From contig NZ_AP018823.1 in assembly GCF_002217795.2 (NCBI RefSeq), positions 4,340,001-4,404,000 of the forward strand: a stretch of DNA of 64,000 nt, given 5' to 3'. Below, piece after piece: positions 27,962-38,203 of this stretch (within the stretch, counting starts at the first letter, position 1; each line of letters begins with the position of its first letter). The position numbers were made by a program, and so were the translations under genes. This stretch comes from Aquitalea magnusonii (GTDB lineage Bacteria; Pseudomonadota; Gammaproteobacteria; Burkholderiales; Chromobacteriaceae). The notes under the pieces were generated by a model. That model saw nothing but the letters and a program-made list of their open reading frames with translations, searched no databases and had not been told where the DNA came from.

Positions 27962-28065
27962 TGTAGATGAACGCATAAGCTGAGAAATCCTGCTCTTGTC
28001 ATTCAATGACTTAGGGCTGGTGGGGACGCATATGCTGAGAAAATGCGACTCATAAGCTGAGAATT
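27962..28065. repeat. Left end of the transposon with three TnsB-type sites
   Basis: GCATAAGCTGAGAAAT (27973-27988), GCATATGCTGAGAAAA (28028-28043) and TCATAAGCTGAGAATT (28050-28065) are in the same orientation, with spacings of 55 and 22 bp. Uneven spacing of transposase sites at one end is typical of Tn7-like left ends. Confidence 0.8.
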
Positions 28066-28216
28066 TACTCCCCCAATCCCTTGAATGTAGGCTTCCGAGA
28101 TGGCCGAAAAACCAAACTCCCATCAGGAGCGATAGCCATCGTCAGCAAGAAGTAATCCGAAAACAACCTGCCAGCGAGTAAATTCTAGCCGGTTTTCCCT
28201 TATGGGTGTAGTCAAT

Positions 28217-29311
28217 CTAAGACGACGCAGTATTGGCTGACAGCCTAGAGAGTGGAGGTGTCTGTCCGGCCATTGCTGCGATAGCGATTCGAAGATTGGT
28301 GCCTAGTTGTACAAGCCGAGCGTGTACGACCTTCTGCGCCTCCTCTCGGCTAACGACGTGGACTGTGGTGGGCCATGAGGCTGCAACAAAGTCAGTAGCA
28401 AGTGCAATTGTGCGTGCCGCCATCAATCGCTTTATCCCACTCTTCGCCTGACCGTAAGCCTCCGCTATGGCCTCGCCTGCGGCCAAAGGCATGACGTCTT
28501 GGCCTGCGGACCACTTCTTTAACCTGCCATAGGAGAAGGTTGCTCCGATACCGCCACGCAGCTGCATGTCAGTGACAAGTGCAGACAACGTTTTGCAAGA
28601 TAGGGATGCTTGAGCTTCTCGAATCCAATTGCCAATCGGATGGTGAAGTGGATTCGTCAGTCTATCGAGATTTTCAAAAGCCAGAGGTGCTGGCTTTCTG
28701 TACTTTGCAATGAAAGATTCAACTAGACCTACGCCAACAAGAGCATTCAACAAACGTTCTACAAAATGATATTCAGCCCTACCTATACCTGGTGCATGAT
28801 TTGACCACCAAGCATCTACATCAGCTAAAAGATTCTCACCACAACAAGGGCAGGGAACTACGCTACTCAAGGTAATGGAAGTGACACGCATTGGTAGTCC
28901 TTCAATTACTTTGAATAGTGCAAGGATGTCAGGCATTAATGGACCATCAACGGCACTACCTGCCTTTTCTTCAAGATACCCCTGTGGAAGTCCTAAGCAC
29001 TTAGCCAATATATCTATTGTTGTTGAACTAGCCTTATGTGTACCCCTCAGTAGATTTTCTAGATTCTTGTAGTGATTCCCAGCTCCATGCCGGATATGAG
29101 CCTGGTGACCAGCATGGTCTGTAAGAAGGCGCACAAGAAACTCAGGGTCTGGGGCTTTTGGGGTAGCTGGTTCTAGGCGAAGCATCCTGCCATACGGACC
29201 TAACTTACGGAGAACCGATACTTGCTGAAATGGCGGAGTAAGAAATTCAGCCACCGTCATTCCTGAAGTGTTGGTATTGGCTGAGCTCAGGCTCGGAGAC
29301 AGGTTTTCCAT
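28217..29311 (-). CDS. Unknown protein (364 aa) next to the transposon left end
   Basis: No family is recognised. Residues about 78-118 (NHYKNLENLLRGTHKASSTT, then IDILAKCLGLPQGYL) could be a Cro-like helix-turn-helix. One CPCCGE pair near residue 155 could be half of a zinc site. The C-terminal half is helical with KKWSAGQD and basic segments. It is the gene closest to the left end of the Tn7-like element, a place where target-selection (TniQ/TnsD) genes sometimes lie, but the TniQ cysteine-histidine pattern is not seen. No clear Shine-Dalgarno site precedes the ATG. Confidence 0.6.
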   Translation of the reverse strand: MENLSPSLSSANTNTSGMTVAEFLTPPFQQVSVLRKLGPYGRMLRLEPATPKAPDPEFLVRLLTDHAGHQAHIRHGAGNHYKNLENLLRGTHKASSTTIDILAKCLGLPQGYLEEKAGSAVDGPLMPDILALFKVIEGLPMRVTSITLSSVVPCPCCGENLLADVDAWWSNHAPGIGRAEYHFVERLLNALVGVGLVESFIAKYRKPAPLAFENLDRLTNPLHHPIGNWIREAQASLSCKTLSALVTDMQLRGGIGATFSYGRLKKWSAGQDVMPLAAGEAIAEAYGQAKSGIKRLMAARTIALATDFVAASWPTTVHVVSREEAQKVVHARLVQLGTNLRIAIAAMAGQTPPLSRLSANTASS

Positions 29312-29404
29312 GCAGCGGTACCATCATCCAATGTAGAGGTGAGAGCATAGTTTGCGTCCAACAAGGACGCCAAACCTAGACTTCTCACATGAAAGGAAAA
29401 CATC

Positions 29405-29509
29405 ATGACAATTCATGCCTATGCTGACGCTGACAATCCGAATTGGCCGAGCCGTACCGGCAATCCATCTGGTGGTGGACGTGGGAATAACCCACCGACC
29501 AAAAATTAA
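29405..29509 (+). CDS. 34-residue small protein inside the transposon
   Basis: An ATG with AAAGGA 9 bp upstream opens MTIHAYADADNPNWPSRTGN followed by PSGGGRGNNPPTKN and a TAA stop. The composition (Asn, Pro, Gly, one Trp, no hydrophobic core) is not that of a random ORF, and a hairpin follows the stop. It diverges from the 364-residue gene. I recognise no family. It may be a small regulatory or structural peptide, or a leader. Confidence 0.5.
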   Translation: MTIHAYADADNPNWPSRTGNPSGGGRGNNPPTKN

Positions 29510-29521
29510 CAACTTAGGTAA

Positions 29522-29550
29522 GGCAAGCTCGCTCTGTTGGTGGGCTTGCC
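29522..29550 (+). terminator. Hairpin after the 34-residue gene
   Basis: GGCAAGC and GCTTGCC flank a 15-nt loop 12 bp past the stop. A T-run is lacking, so it is only a moderate candidate. Confidence 0.4.
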
Positions 29551-29635
29551 ATCATCTCTGCTAAGCAGCCTTGCAGCGGCTAGACTCTCACATCCAGTTG
29601 GTCAGATGGTTCCGAACTGTATGGAATGATAGTTG

Positions 29636-29998
29636 TTATGACCTTTTTGACCCAAAGGAGCCGGGAAGAATGGGGGACCACCTGCGCTTTGGCTTTGGAA
29701 CCTTCTTAATTGCTTTTTCCAAAGCAGCAATTTTCTTCACTAATTCAGCCTGATTTGGAGAAGTAGTTGAATTGCGCAGTGATTCCTTCATGATTTTCAA
29801 CTCAGATTTAAGGTCATCAAGTTTTTTCTTATTCTTAGCATCATTCTTAGCAGCTCTCTCCCGCTCTTTTTTTGCATAGAGACTTGCTTGGTATTCGAGC
29901 GGCACATTCCCCAGTCGAGAAGGTGAACTTGAAAATAAAACGGTACCATCGGACATCATTTTTTTTTCGATGGGGGATGTGCATTTTTTATGGCTCAT
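29636..29998 (-). CDS. Hypothetical coiled-coil protein (120 aa)
   Basis: The N terminus MSHKKCTSPIEKKMMSDGTV is followed by a Lys/Glu-rich segment (residues about 40-100: KKERERAAKNDAKNKKKLDD, then LKSELKIMKESL and AALEKAIKKV) that should form a coiled coil. The protein ends with a basic, proline-containing tail. AGGAC lies upstream of the ATG. It is downstream of the DUF262 gene on the same strand but separated by 176 bp. The function is unknown. Confidence 0.55.
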   Translation of the reverse strand: MSHKKCTSPIEKKMMSDGTVLFSSSPSRLGNVPLEYQASLYAKKERERAAKNDAKNKKKLDDLKSELKIMKESLRNSTTSPNQAELVKKIAALEKAIKKVPKPKRRWSPILPGSFGSKRS

Positions 29999-30174
29999 GG
30001 AGCAAGTCCTAGCGTACTAACTAATCTTGGGGAAGGATAGAAATTTACCGCGATGGCACTGCTTATAGGTCATACCATTCGGCTGTTGCCATCCTCGAAG
30101 ATGCTCATTCCTCACATGCCACATCATTGAGAGTATGAATTTATTTGCAGGCATGCATGTAAGACACCGCCAGC

Positions 30175-32028
30175 TTATATTCCTTGCAGCTCCTCATCCT
30201 CTTCTTCGGATGTATCAATAGCCTGCTCAGCCTCCACGTGTAGCAGAGTCTTGCCCATGGCATGCCCAATTAGTTCTAGGAGTGCTTGCTTACGGGCTGA
30301 ATAAAAACCATAGAAATCATCACTTCGTAGCAGCGCCGGGTTAATTGCATGCGTGCTCAAGATGACATCCATTTCTTTGTCATCAATTTTGACATGCTCA
30401 TGCTGCTGAATTTTGCCTAGGTATATGGATGGTGCCACGCCACCTATCATTCGATTTGCCTTGTAGGACAGGGGAGTCTTGTTCACAACGGTGTTGTATT
30501 GCTGCCTTGGGATACCCTTCTTTTCGCACCAGTCTTGAGGGAAAATATGGTGAATATCCAATGCAACGTTCTCTTCCTCTAGCTCAGAGATGGTTCCTTT
30601 CCAGAAGAAGTCCGCAGCCTTCCCGCGCAAGAGAAGGACGTTAAGGCCCTTGTAGGCAGCACTGAGACGAGATGTCATGCGGTCAAGACGGTCTGGACGG
30701 AATGCAGCATCGTGTATGGTGCGAGGCTCCGGGGCAGAGTCACCTTTCTCAATCCAGGTCAGTAAGTCTTCAACATCATTGGCGATTCGGGTTTCCACCG
30801 CGCCACCGTACAGTTCTCCAAGTACGCCGCACCAGTACCAACGTGCCAATTTTTCGTAGATACGTGGCTCTTTCCATCTTTCTTCCAGAATGGTCATTAC
30901 TGCTGCGAGTGGAGCTAGCTGAGTCCGGTATGGCAGGTCCCGGCCATCTCGTACACATTCTCGTCGCAGAAATTTTGCCGCACGCTTGAATCCCTCCTCA
31001 ATCGCATCAGCCCACTCTTTGTATGCCGCCAGAGGCATCTCCAGAATTGTTGCGCGCTTTGCACTTACTGGAGTGACTTGCTTGCCTGTTTTTCCGGCCT
31101 CGAGGTCAGCTTTCCGACGTTTCAATGTGTACAACATGGCAATAGCTTGCAGGAAGTCTGTGGATTCCAGAGGTCTCAGCACTGGCTCGGTAGTCAATCG
31201 CTTATGCCGAGAATCCACCTTACGGGCTGTGCTGCCAAACCAGTCATCGCGCAGGTTATATCCATCAGCTGCATAGGTCGCAGTTACAAGTTCGAAGACA
31301 TTGAGTGGCACACCACCTGTATTCACTTTTTCGAAAACCAGGCACACGGCTTCCTTGCTGGTGGACTTGTGCAATTGAATGACTGGAAGCTGATAGCTAC
31401 GAAATGCCTGTAATACCTGTTTACGGAACTTCATGTAGAGACCGAATTGTTCCGGTTTGGCTTCCTGCAGTCCTTCTTCCCACGCATCAGAATTCATCGT
31501 TTGGCGGCAGGGGAAATAAAGGTGTTCGTACTCATGGGCAGGGGTCGACAGGTCCAGCTTGATATCACGACCGAAGTTTTCTCGCAGGCATTTGTCGGCA
31601 TCCACTGCAATAATGGCTTCATCTAATGACTCAACTCCCTCGAGAGCACGCTGAATGTCCCAGTAGTAATAACGCTCAATAGCACGACCTTTTTCATTAC
31701 GGGTCGCTACTGGTCCATCAATAGATAGCACCTGAGTTAGAGTAGTCAGTCGCTGTTGGCCATCCAAAATCAGCAGCTCAGCGGCAGGAATGCTCTCTGG
31801 CAGCTTTACGCCTTCTACTGGGCGAATCTGGAAGCGTGTTTCTCCCCCAGTTTCAAGTAGCATTACCGCACCCACTGGAAACGAACGTGCAATGCTGACC
31901 AGCAAACTACGTACATGGCTGTCATCCCAGACCCAACCGCGCTGAAAATCTGGCAGTTGAATTTTCCCGTTACTGACGTCCTTGAGCACGTCCTCCAATG
32001 AACGTTTGGTGCTATCGAAGTGGCTCAT
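30175..32028 (-). CDS. GmrSD-like protein: N-terminal DUF262, C-terminal DUF1524 (HNH)
   Basis: The 617-residue protein begins with the DUF262 ParB-like module: IQLPDFQRGWVWDD near residue 23 and ILDGQQRLTTLTQ near residue 85 are the conserved nucleotide-handling motifs. The C terminus has the HNH-type DUF1524 motif ALDIHHIFPQDW with a following NKTPLSYKANRMIGG block. This fusion is found in type IV restriction enzymes of the GmrSD family, which cut modified phage DNA, and in related defence proteins. AAAGGA precedes the ATG. It lies 98 bp downstream of the truncated helicase on the same strand, so the two may be a defence operon. Confidence 0.82.
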   Translation of the reverse strand: MSHFDSTKRSLEDVLKDVSNGKIQLPDFQRGWVWDDSHVRSLLVSIARSFPVGAVMLLETGGETRFQIRPVEGVKLPESIPAAELLILDGQQRLTTLTQVLSIDGPVATRNEKGRAIERYYYWDIQRALEGVESLDEAIIAVDADKCLRENFGRDIKLDLSTPAHEYEHLYFPCRQTMNSDAWEEGLQEAKPEQFGLYMKFRKQVLQAFRSYQLPVIQLHKSTSKEAVCLVFEKVNTGGVPLNVFELVTATYAADGYNLRDDWFGSTARKVDSRHKRLTTEPVLRPLESTDFLQAIAMLYTLKRRKADLEAGKTGKQVTPVSAKRATILEMPLAAYKEWADAIEEGFKRAAKFLRRECVRDGRDLPYRTQLAPLAAVMTILEERWKEPRIYEKLARWYWCGVLGELYGGAVETRIANDVEDLLTWIEKGDSAPEPRTIHDAAFRPDRLDRMTSRLSAAYKGLNVLLLRGKAADFFWKGTISELEEENVALDIHHIFPQDWCEKKGIPRQQYNTVVNKTPLSYKANRMIGGVAPSIYLGKIQQHEHVKIDDKEMDVILSTHAINPALLRSDDFYGFYSARKQALLELIGHAMGKTLLHVEAEQAIDTSEEEDEELQGI

Positions 32029-32126
32029 CGATTTCCTTTCTGTTCTCTTTGTAAGCAGTGAATCATTCCCGCCCCTGTGGGCAATCGCGTCCCAAAATTA
32101 CGCCTTGGCCAGCGTTTGGCTACCAC

Positions 32127-35100
32127 TTAAGACATCCAGGCACTTTCAAGCCGGGCTCTGCTCACTGCACTAAGTTTTCGCAAGCCGATTTCACGGGCCA
32201 TGGCTTGGATGCCTGTTTCCTGGTCATGCCCTGCGGCCCTCATTTCGAATGCAAGTGCCTTTAATTCCGGCAACGAAATTTCATCAACGGAACGGGCGAC
32301 GCCTTCTGCAGGCCGCCGGAACCGAATCGCATCAGCTGAACTGCTATCTTTGGCCCAGAAGAACGTACCAACATCCTCTGACCCACTGTCGTAATGTATG
32401 GATGCAAGACCAACGACCCGCTCCTGAATACGTGCTCCGGTCCGGACCCATCCATGTAGACGCGCAATCCGCCGAGCAAGAACCTCATCAAGAACAGGAC
32501 CTTCGACGCGCACTACATGCTCAATCATTTTTAGGAGCTGGGCATCATACTCAGCATCAAAAAATGCCCCGGTATCTACTTCCAACCCAGTCGAGGCTAA
32601 ATCGGCCTCGACGAACTGGAACCCAGGGTGTTGAGCATTGGGGGTAACGGCAGCATTTCGAGCATAGGTTTCAACAGACTGGTGAGTGTCCTTCGTCAGC
32701 ATCTCAGCATCGCTGATGCTTACTTCAGCTTGACCTTCCGTCATCACCATGGCATCTGCAATAGCCTGTTGGGCAAGCTTCTCCGCCTGCTCTTCAGCTT
32801 TTGCAGTTTCTGCACGCTGCTCTGCCAAACGCGACTCAAGTTGTAAGTGAATTTTCTCTAGTGTGCCTGGCATATCAATCCACCAGTCAGTGGACCATAT
32901 CCGCATGATTTCCCAGCCCAGCCCCCGTAATACTTGCTCGCGAAGCTTGTCGCGGTCTCGGGCAGTTGCGGAACGGTGGTATGTCGCACCATCGCATTCC
33001 ACGCCAGCGAGATAGCGACCGGGTGCATCCGGGTCAACAACGCCTAGGTCGATACGGAACGCTGATACACCGACCTGAGGGTGAACTTTCCAACCTTTCT
33101 CCGTAAGGGCGATGGCAACAGCTTTCTCGAATGGACTATCAAAATCACCAACGCTGCCATAGATGCTCTCACCAAGAGCGCGAGCACCACGGTCGGCAAA
33201 CTCAAGGAAGTGCTTCAGGTCGCGTACGCCCAGGGCCTGAGTTCTCGACAAGTCCATTTGCTCTGGTTGGAAGCTTCCAAAGACACGTAGCTCCTGTCGA
33301 GCCCGAGTAATGGCCACGTTCAGACGTCGCTCGCCGCCTTGCTTGTTCATCGGACCGAAGTTCATGGGAACGGGACCGGTCACTCCCGGTGCATTACCGT
33401 ATGTAATGGAGAAATACATGATGTCTCGCTCATCACCTTGAACACTTTCCAGGTTCTTAACGAAGACAGGCTCCAGTTGGCTCTCAAGGAAATACGGCTC
33501 TATGGAGGGGTCTTTACGGCGTTCATCGTCCAACAGATTCTCGATAAGAGACTGTTGTTCTGCATTGAAGGTGACAACCCCTATAGTGAGCCCGCTATCT
33601 CGGAATCTAGGTGACTTCAGCTTACCGACAAGGTCTGCGACCAATGCCTTTGCTTCAGGTTTGTTTGTCCGTGAAGCACCACGCTCATATTGTCCGTTCG
33701 GCACGTGGGTGAAACTCACCGCTCTGTCATTGGTCAGCGGGCTCGGGAATGTAACTAGCTCACCGTCGTAATAGCGATAATTCGAGAACGCTATCAAACT
33801 TTCATGGCGGCTACGGTAGTGCCACGATAGTTTCATCGTTGGCAGATTGGCACCGATACACTCTTCCAAGATGCTTTCAAGTTCAGCCTCGACATCACTG
33901 TCGTCTGCATCGGATTCGGCACGGTCAAAGAAGCTGGTCGGCGGCAATTGTTTAGGGTCACCGACCATAATGACTTGCTTCCCGCGAGCCATTGCACCGA
34001 TAGCATCCCAAACTGGTATCTGCGATGCCTCATCGAAGATGACCACGTCAAAATTCGCTGTCTCAGCAGGAAGAAATTGAGCAATGGACAATGGACTCAT
34101 GAGTAAGCAGGGGGTCAAGCTCATCACGGCGTCTGATGCACGAGTCACCAGCTCTCGTAAGGGTAGATGGCGCGTTTTTTTCTGCATTTCGTAACGCAGT
34201 AGACCCCACTCGGACCCATGTGAAACTCGTTCAGGTGATGGGTGACCAGCAGAAAGCTGTGCACGTACTAATGCCTGAGTGAGGCTAGTAAAGCGCTCAT
34301 CCAGCTCTCTGAAATCACGAATACGCTTTTCATGCTCAGCAGAAACAAAGGTTCGGAGCACATCGTCCCGGTCGACCACTGCATTCAGCCACCATCGGCA
34401 GTAGTCCGTTTCGAAGGTTTCTTTTACTTGGCCAAGTTGAATATTTCCTTGCTCCAGGCCCTTAACGACATTGGCGAGCCCCAATGACAGTGCCTGTTGG
34501 CGTGTCTTACGCCACGCACACCACGCATTCAATCTATTTGATGTATGGAGTACACCTTCGGCACGCTGTAGGACGTCGCTGGGTAGTAGTCCTCCAAGCG
34601 TTACTTTGTCGGATTCAGGCAAGCCACTGGTGATGCTGAAGCGGGTAATGGCCTCATCAAAGGAACTCAATGCATTTGCATAGGTACGCCCCGCACTAGC
34701 AATGGCTCCGGTAGACCCAAGCAGGACGTTACTATCGCCTAGTAGCAGTGCAATTGGCGCCTTAATGGCAGCAAGTGCTTCAGGCGTAGTAGCAAGCACA
34801 GAAAGTGAGGTGGTTAGTGCCTCGTAAAAACGGAGAGCGGGCGCAATCGCTTCAACTTTCGTCTGCAGTCCATTCCACAAGCCAGATGTTTTGGAAGACA
34901 AGTCCTCGAATTCTTTCAGCCGCTCTTGAAGCGAGACCATTTCTCGCATTTTCTTGAGGTCTGCAGCTGCGGCTACTCCCGCGCGACCATTTTCGATAGC
35001 ATCTAAACCATCATCTTGCCATGGGGTGTTGCTTCGAGCCGATAGCAATGCGCCTTGAAAGATGACAAATATTTTTGCAACAGCAAGGTCCGTCTCAAAG

Positions 35101-36592
35101 CCTGACCAAACCCCATTGGATTCCTTATCCAGGCCAGATAGTCGATTGATAACCTGCTCTATCTGACGCATTTCCCGCATGCGCAGGATGTCTTCACGTG
35201 CGATGTCACCACATCGACCATGGCTGACGGGGTCAAGGCCAATGTCTTCCCATGCTTGGCGGGAACGTGCTTGTTCAAGTGCGGACTGGAATGCAAATGC
35301 AGCACGAGCAACATCGAGGTCCGTCTTCACCCCAGACCATGCATTCGAGGTGAGCAGTGATAGGTCTTCAAACAGTTTAATATCGGCATGAAGCTTGTCG
35401 AGCTTCACCAGGCACTCAATGTCCGTGCCAATGTCCGGTTCACCGCTTCCATTTGCCAGCCCTTTGAGCTTCTTGACCAATGTTTTACGGCGCATCACGG
35501 TCATCGGCCATGATGAATTCTGTAGCTCCAGCCAGTCCTGTTGTAGCTGATGCACTGTGGCGGTGGAAATTCCTTCTTGATACGGAATCGTCAGCTGACT
35601 AATCAGCTCCTGGCGATTTCGTAGCAACTTGATTCCAACGCCAAGCCGGGAGCGGAGGCTCTCATTCCAAGGGGGCGAAAGGTGTTCTTTAAGCTCCAAG
35701 TAGCGGGAGAGCTGCGAGATACCCAGCCGAATATCTTCAAGGACTTGATTACTGCATGGGGCGGATAACGCACCCAGCAGTTCACGATAACGTTCAACTA
35801 ACGGAGCGGCTTGGCAAAGGTTTTCAGCTATTGCCTTTGCATCTGGACGCAAGACAAACTGCCAGTCGTGACCTGATGCCGCAGGTAGCGTGTTTGCAAG
35901 CAGCCGGAGTCCTTCACGGACTCGTGGCTCCATTTGTAGTGCTGGGATTCCGATAGCAGAGGTAAGTACACCTGTAGCCTCCTCGAAGGCCTGTACCGCA
36001 GGTCCAACTCCCTGAGCCGCCTCCAGCAATGCTGACTGCCATAATGGCGACCACTCCGTTTGAGCGACATGTGCTAGTGGGCTTGCGGTAAGTTGCTCAC
36101 TACCAATTACTTTGGCATGAACATCAAGCAGTTCTGCGGTTTCCCGCAGAGTGTGCATATCTTTTACACCATGCGCTTGCGCTGTTGGCCATGAGAGGTG
36201 GAGTACTGGAAGGTCTTGTCCGGCAACTACCCTACCAATAGCCTCGTACACACTCATTCCATTCGAATGTCGAACATGTAACCGTTCAACATACCGATTC
36301 AATTGTGCACGAAGCCCTTCTAGTCGTTCTGCTTCTGACTGCCACTCTTCAGGGGCTATTGCTGCAGCTCCATCCCAGGAACGGCGAAGCTGTTCTAACA
36401 CATCCGTTTTGCGTGCTTTGTTCGAATGCAGTTCAAGACAAAAATTACCGAGGCCAACATCTGCAAGGCGCCGATAAACAACATCAAGCGCGGCCATTTT
36501 CTCGGAAACAAAGAGCACTCGCTTCCGTTCTGCGAGGCATTGAGCAATCAGATTCGAAATGGTTTGGCTCTTGCCTGTACCTGGGGGCCAAT
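32127..36592 (-). pseudogene. Large SF1 helicase-nuclease, 5' part removed at the IS junction
   Basis: About 1488 native residues remain. They begin abruptly at the Walker A loop (WPPGTGKSQTISNLIAQCL). Later come Walker B (FDVVIFDEASQIPVWDAIGA), GDPKQLPPTSFFDRA, VQGDERDIMYFSITYG and RLNVAITRARQELRVFG. A nuclease-like domain near residue 1195 (FEKAVAIALTEKGW, RIDLGVVD, AGVECDGATYH) has the PD-(D/E)xK/Vsr pattern, and a DUF3320-type helical tail ends the protein. Family members usually have several hundred more N-terminal residues (DUF4011). An ATG inside the IS end is in frame but would start only at the ATPase loop, so activity is doubtful. Such helicase-Vsr fusions occur in defence islands. 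Confidence 0.8.
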
Positions 36593-36655
36593 TGAATCGC
36601 CCCTCCTTTCCTAGACACTTCGCGAGCCTCACACTAGGCCCCACAAGGAGGTGTC

Positions 36656-36934
36656 ATGAGCAAGCCGCGTTTCCCCGAAGCGTTCAAGATTGAAGCAGTC
36701 AAACAGGTAACCGAGCGTGGTTACCCAGTGGCCGAAGTCGCCAGCCGTCTCGGCGTATCTGCCCACAGCCTGTATCAATGGCTGAAACGCTTCGACCCCA
36801 AGCGCGCCCAACCGGCCGAACCCGCAGACCAGCAAGCCGAAATCCGACGTCTCAAGGCAGAGCTCAAACGGGTCACCGAGGAGCGCGACATCCTAAAAAA
36901 GGCCGCCGCATACTTTGCCAAGGAGTCCGGGTAA
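36656..36934 (+). CDS. IS3-family transposase OrfA
   Basis: This 92-residue DNA-binding protein has a helix-turn-helix (FPEAFKIEAVKQVTERGYPV, VAEVASRLGVSAHSLYQWL) and a leucine-zipper-like tail (EIRRLKAELKRVTEERDIL). It ends AAYFAKESG. AGGAGGTG lies before the ATG. The slippery heptamer A-AAA-AAG at 36895-36901 lies in its last codons and allows a -1 shift into OrfB. Confidence 0.93.
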   Translation: MSKPRFPEAFKIEAVKQVTERGYPVAEVASRLGVSAHSLYQWLKRFDPKRAQPAEPADQQAEIRRLKAELKRVTEERDILKKAAAYFAKESG

Positions 36935-37806
36935 GGTATGCCTTCATCCGGGCCCATGCACAGCAGTTCCCTATTCGACGTCTGTGTCGTGTTATGTCGG
37001 TGCATCCCAGTGGCTACTACGCCTGGAAAGCATCCCCGCATTCACCACGAGCGCGTGAAGACCAGCGCTTGCTGGAGCACATCAAGCAGGCGTGGCTCGA
37101 AAGTGGCGGTGTCTATGGCTATCGCAAGGTGCATGACGACTTGCAGGCTCAGGGAGAGCGCTGTGGCAAACATCGTGTGGCTCGGCTGATGAAGCAGGAA
37201 GGCTTACGTTCGCAGACGGGTTACCACCGGCGTCCTGGGCATTACCGTGGCCGCCCGGCAGTGGTGGCACCTAACCACCTGCAACGCCAGTTCACCGTGA
37301 ATGAACCGAATAAAGCTTGGGTGACCGACATCACTTATATCCGCACGCATGAGGGGTGGTTGTACCTGGCGGTGGTGCTGGACCTGTTCTCGCGGCAGGT
37401 GATTGGCTGGTCGATGCAGTCACGTATCGATAGAGAGCTGGTGCTGAATGCCCTGTTGATGGCGGTATGGCGACGTCAGCCCAAGCAGGAGGTACTGGTG
37501 CATTCCGACCAAGGAAGTCAGTTCAGTAGCTACGATTGGCAGGACTTCTTGAAAGCTCATCGCTTGGTGCCCAGCATGAGTCGGCGTGGGAACTGCCACG
37601 ACAATGCCGTGGCAGAGAGTTTCTTCCAGTTGCTGAAGCGGGAGCGCATCAAGCGCAAAACCTATCACGACAGGGAGGAGGCCCGGCGGGATATCTTCGA
37701 TTACATCGAAATGTTCTACAACCCGAAACGCCGGCATGGTTCCGCAAACGGGCTATCGCCGGTAGAGTTTGAGAAGCAATATTTCCAACGGCTCAAGAGT
37801 GTCTAG
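36656..37806 (+). CDS. IS3-family transposase OrfAB, made by -1 frameshift
   Basis: The OrfB part (about 36899-37806) holds the DDE integrase core: GVYGYRKVHDDL, WVTDITYIRTHEGWLYLAVV, VLVHSDQGSQFSSYDW and the late catalytic region NCHDNAVAESFFQLLKRE. No good start codon opens OrfB by itself, and the A-AAA-AAG site at 36895-36901 in the overlap supports production of the fused transposase by ribosomal frameshifting. All three acidic residues are present, so the enzyme appears intact. Confidence 0.88.
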
Positions 37807-37824
37807 AGAAGCCGGGGCGATTCA

Positions 37825-38203
37825 GTGCTAGAGGCGAGCCTTGTTGCTGCTGATATAACTCTTTTGCCCGACGGTAAGCCTGTAGAAAACTACATCCCTG
37901 ATGGCGCTGGATGTCGCAAATGTCACGCATGATTTTGCGGATGTTGCTGTTCTGTTCAATCAACACCTCGTCCGTTGCCTGACCTGCAAGCGATGCGCGA
38001 GGACGACCTGGGCGGAGAACAGTTAATGAACCATCATGAATCGCGGACTGCAGCTTCACGGCTTCAACGTAACGTTCTACGTGTTGCTCAGCATCGAAGA
38101 CCTTTATCCAGCCTTTCTTTGGCTTTGCGTCGAGTACTTCCAGGTAGGCATCTGGTTTCTGCAGTGAAGCAACTTTGTCATGCAAACGTAAAGTGCGAAT
38201 CAT
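37825..38203 (-). pseudogene. tnsB: tnsB, 5' remnant (about 126 residues) cut off by the IS
   Basis: The frame begins MIRTLRLHDKVASLQKPDAY with an ATGA overlap to the tnsA stop, the usual tnsA-tnsB coupling. It contains a Tn7-transposase-like N-terminal DNA-binding region and is cut at base 37825, where the IS right end begins; the last residues would be IS-encoded. Full TnsB proteins have roughly 650-700 residues with a DDE domain, none of which remains. Identity rests mainly on its position after tnsA and on general sequence character. Confidence 0.65.

Larger units (their letters stand above)
36593..37824 (+). mobile_element. IS3-family insertion sequence (1232 bp)
   Basis: Imperfect terminal repeats: TGAATCGCCCCTCC...TCTAGACACTT-type sequence on the left and its match (TGAATCGCCCCGGCTT..., complement strand) on the right; both begin TGAATCGCCCC and contain CTAGACAC. 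Two overlapping reading frames with a slippery site fit IS3. The flanks are CCAAT on the left and GTGCT on the right, so no 3- or 4-bp target duplication is present. Both neighbours are broken genes whose missing parts do not match each other. Confidence 0.9.

Noticed and set aside
28217..29311. Calling the 364-residue protein TniQ/TnsD
   Set aside because: Only one CPCC pair is visible and the repeated Cys/His pattern of TniQ is missing, so the position alone is not enough.
36593..36644. Helicase start codon inside the IS terminal region
   Set aside because: The first 17 residues of that frame are IS-encoded and the native protein should begin far upstream. It is treated as a truncated gene, not a normal start.
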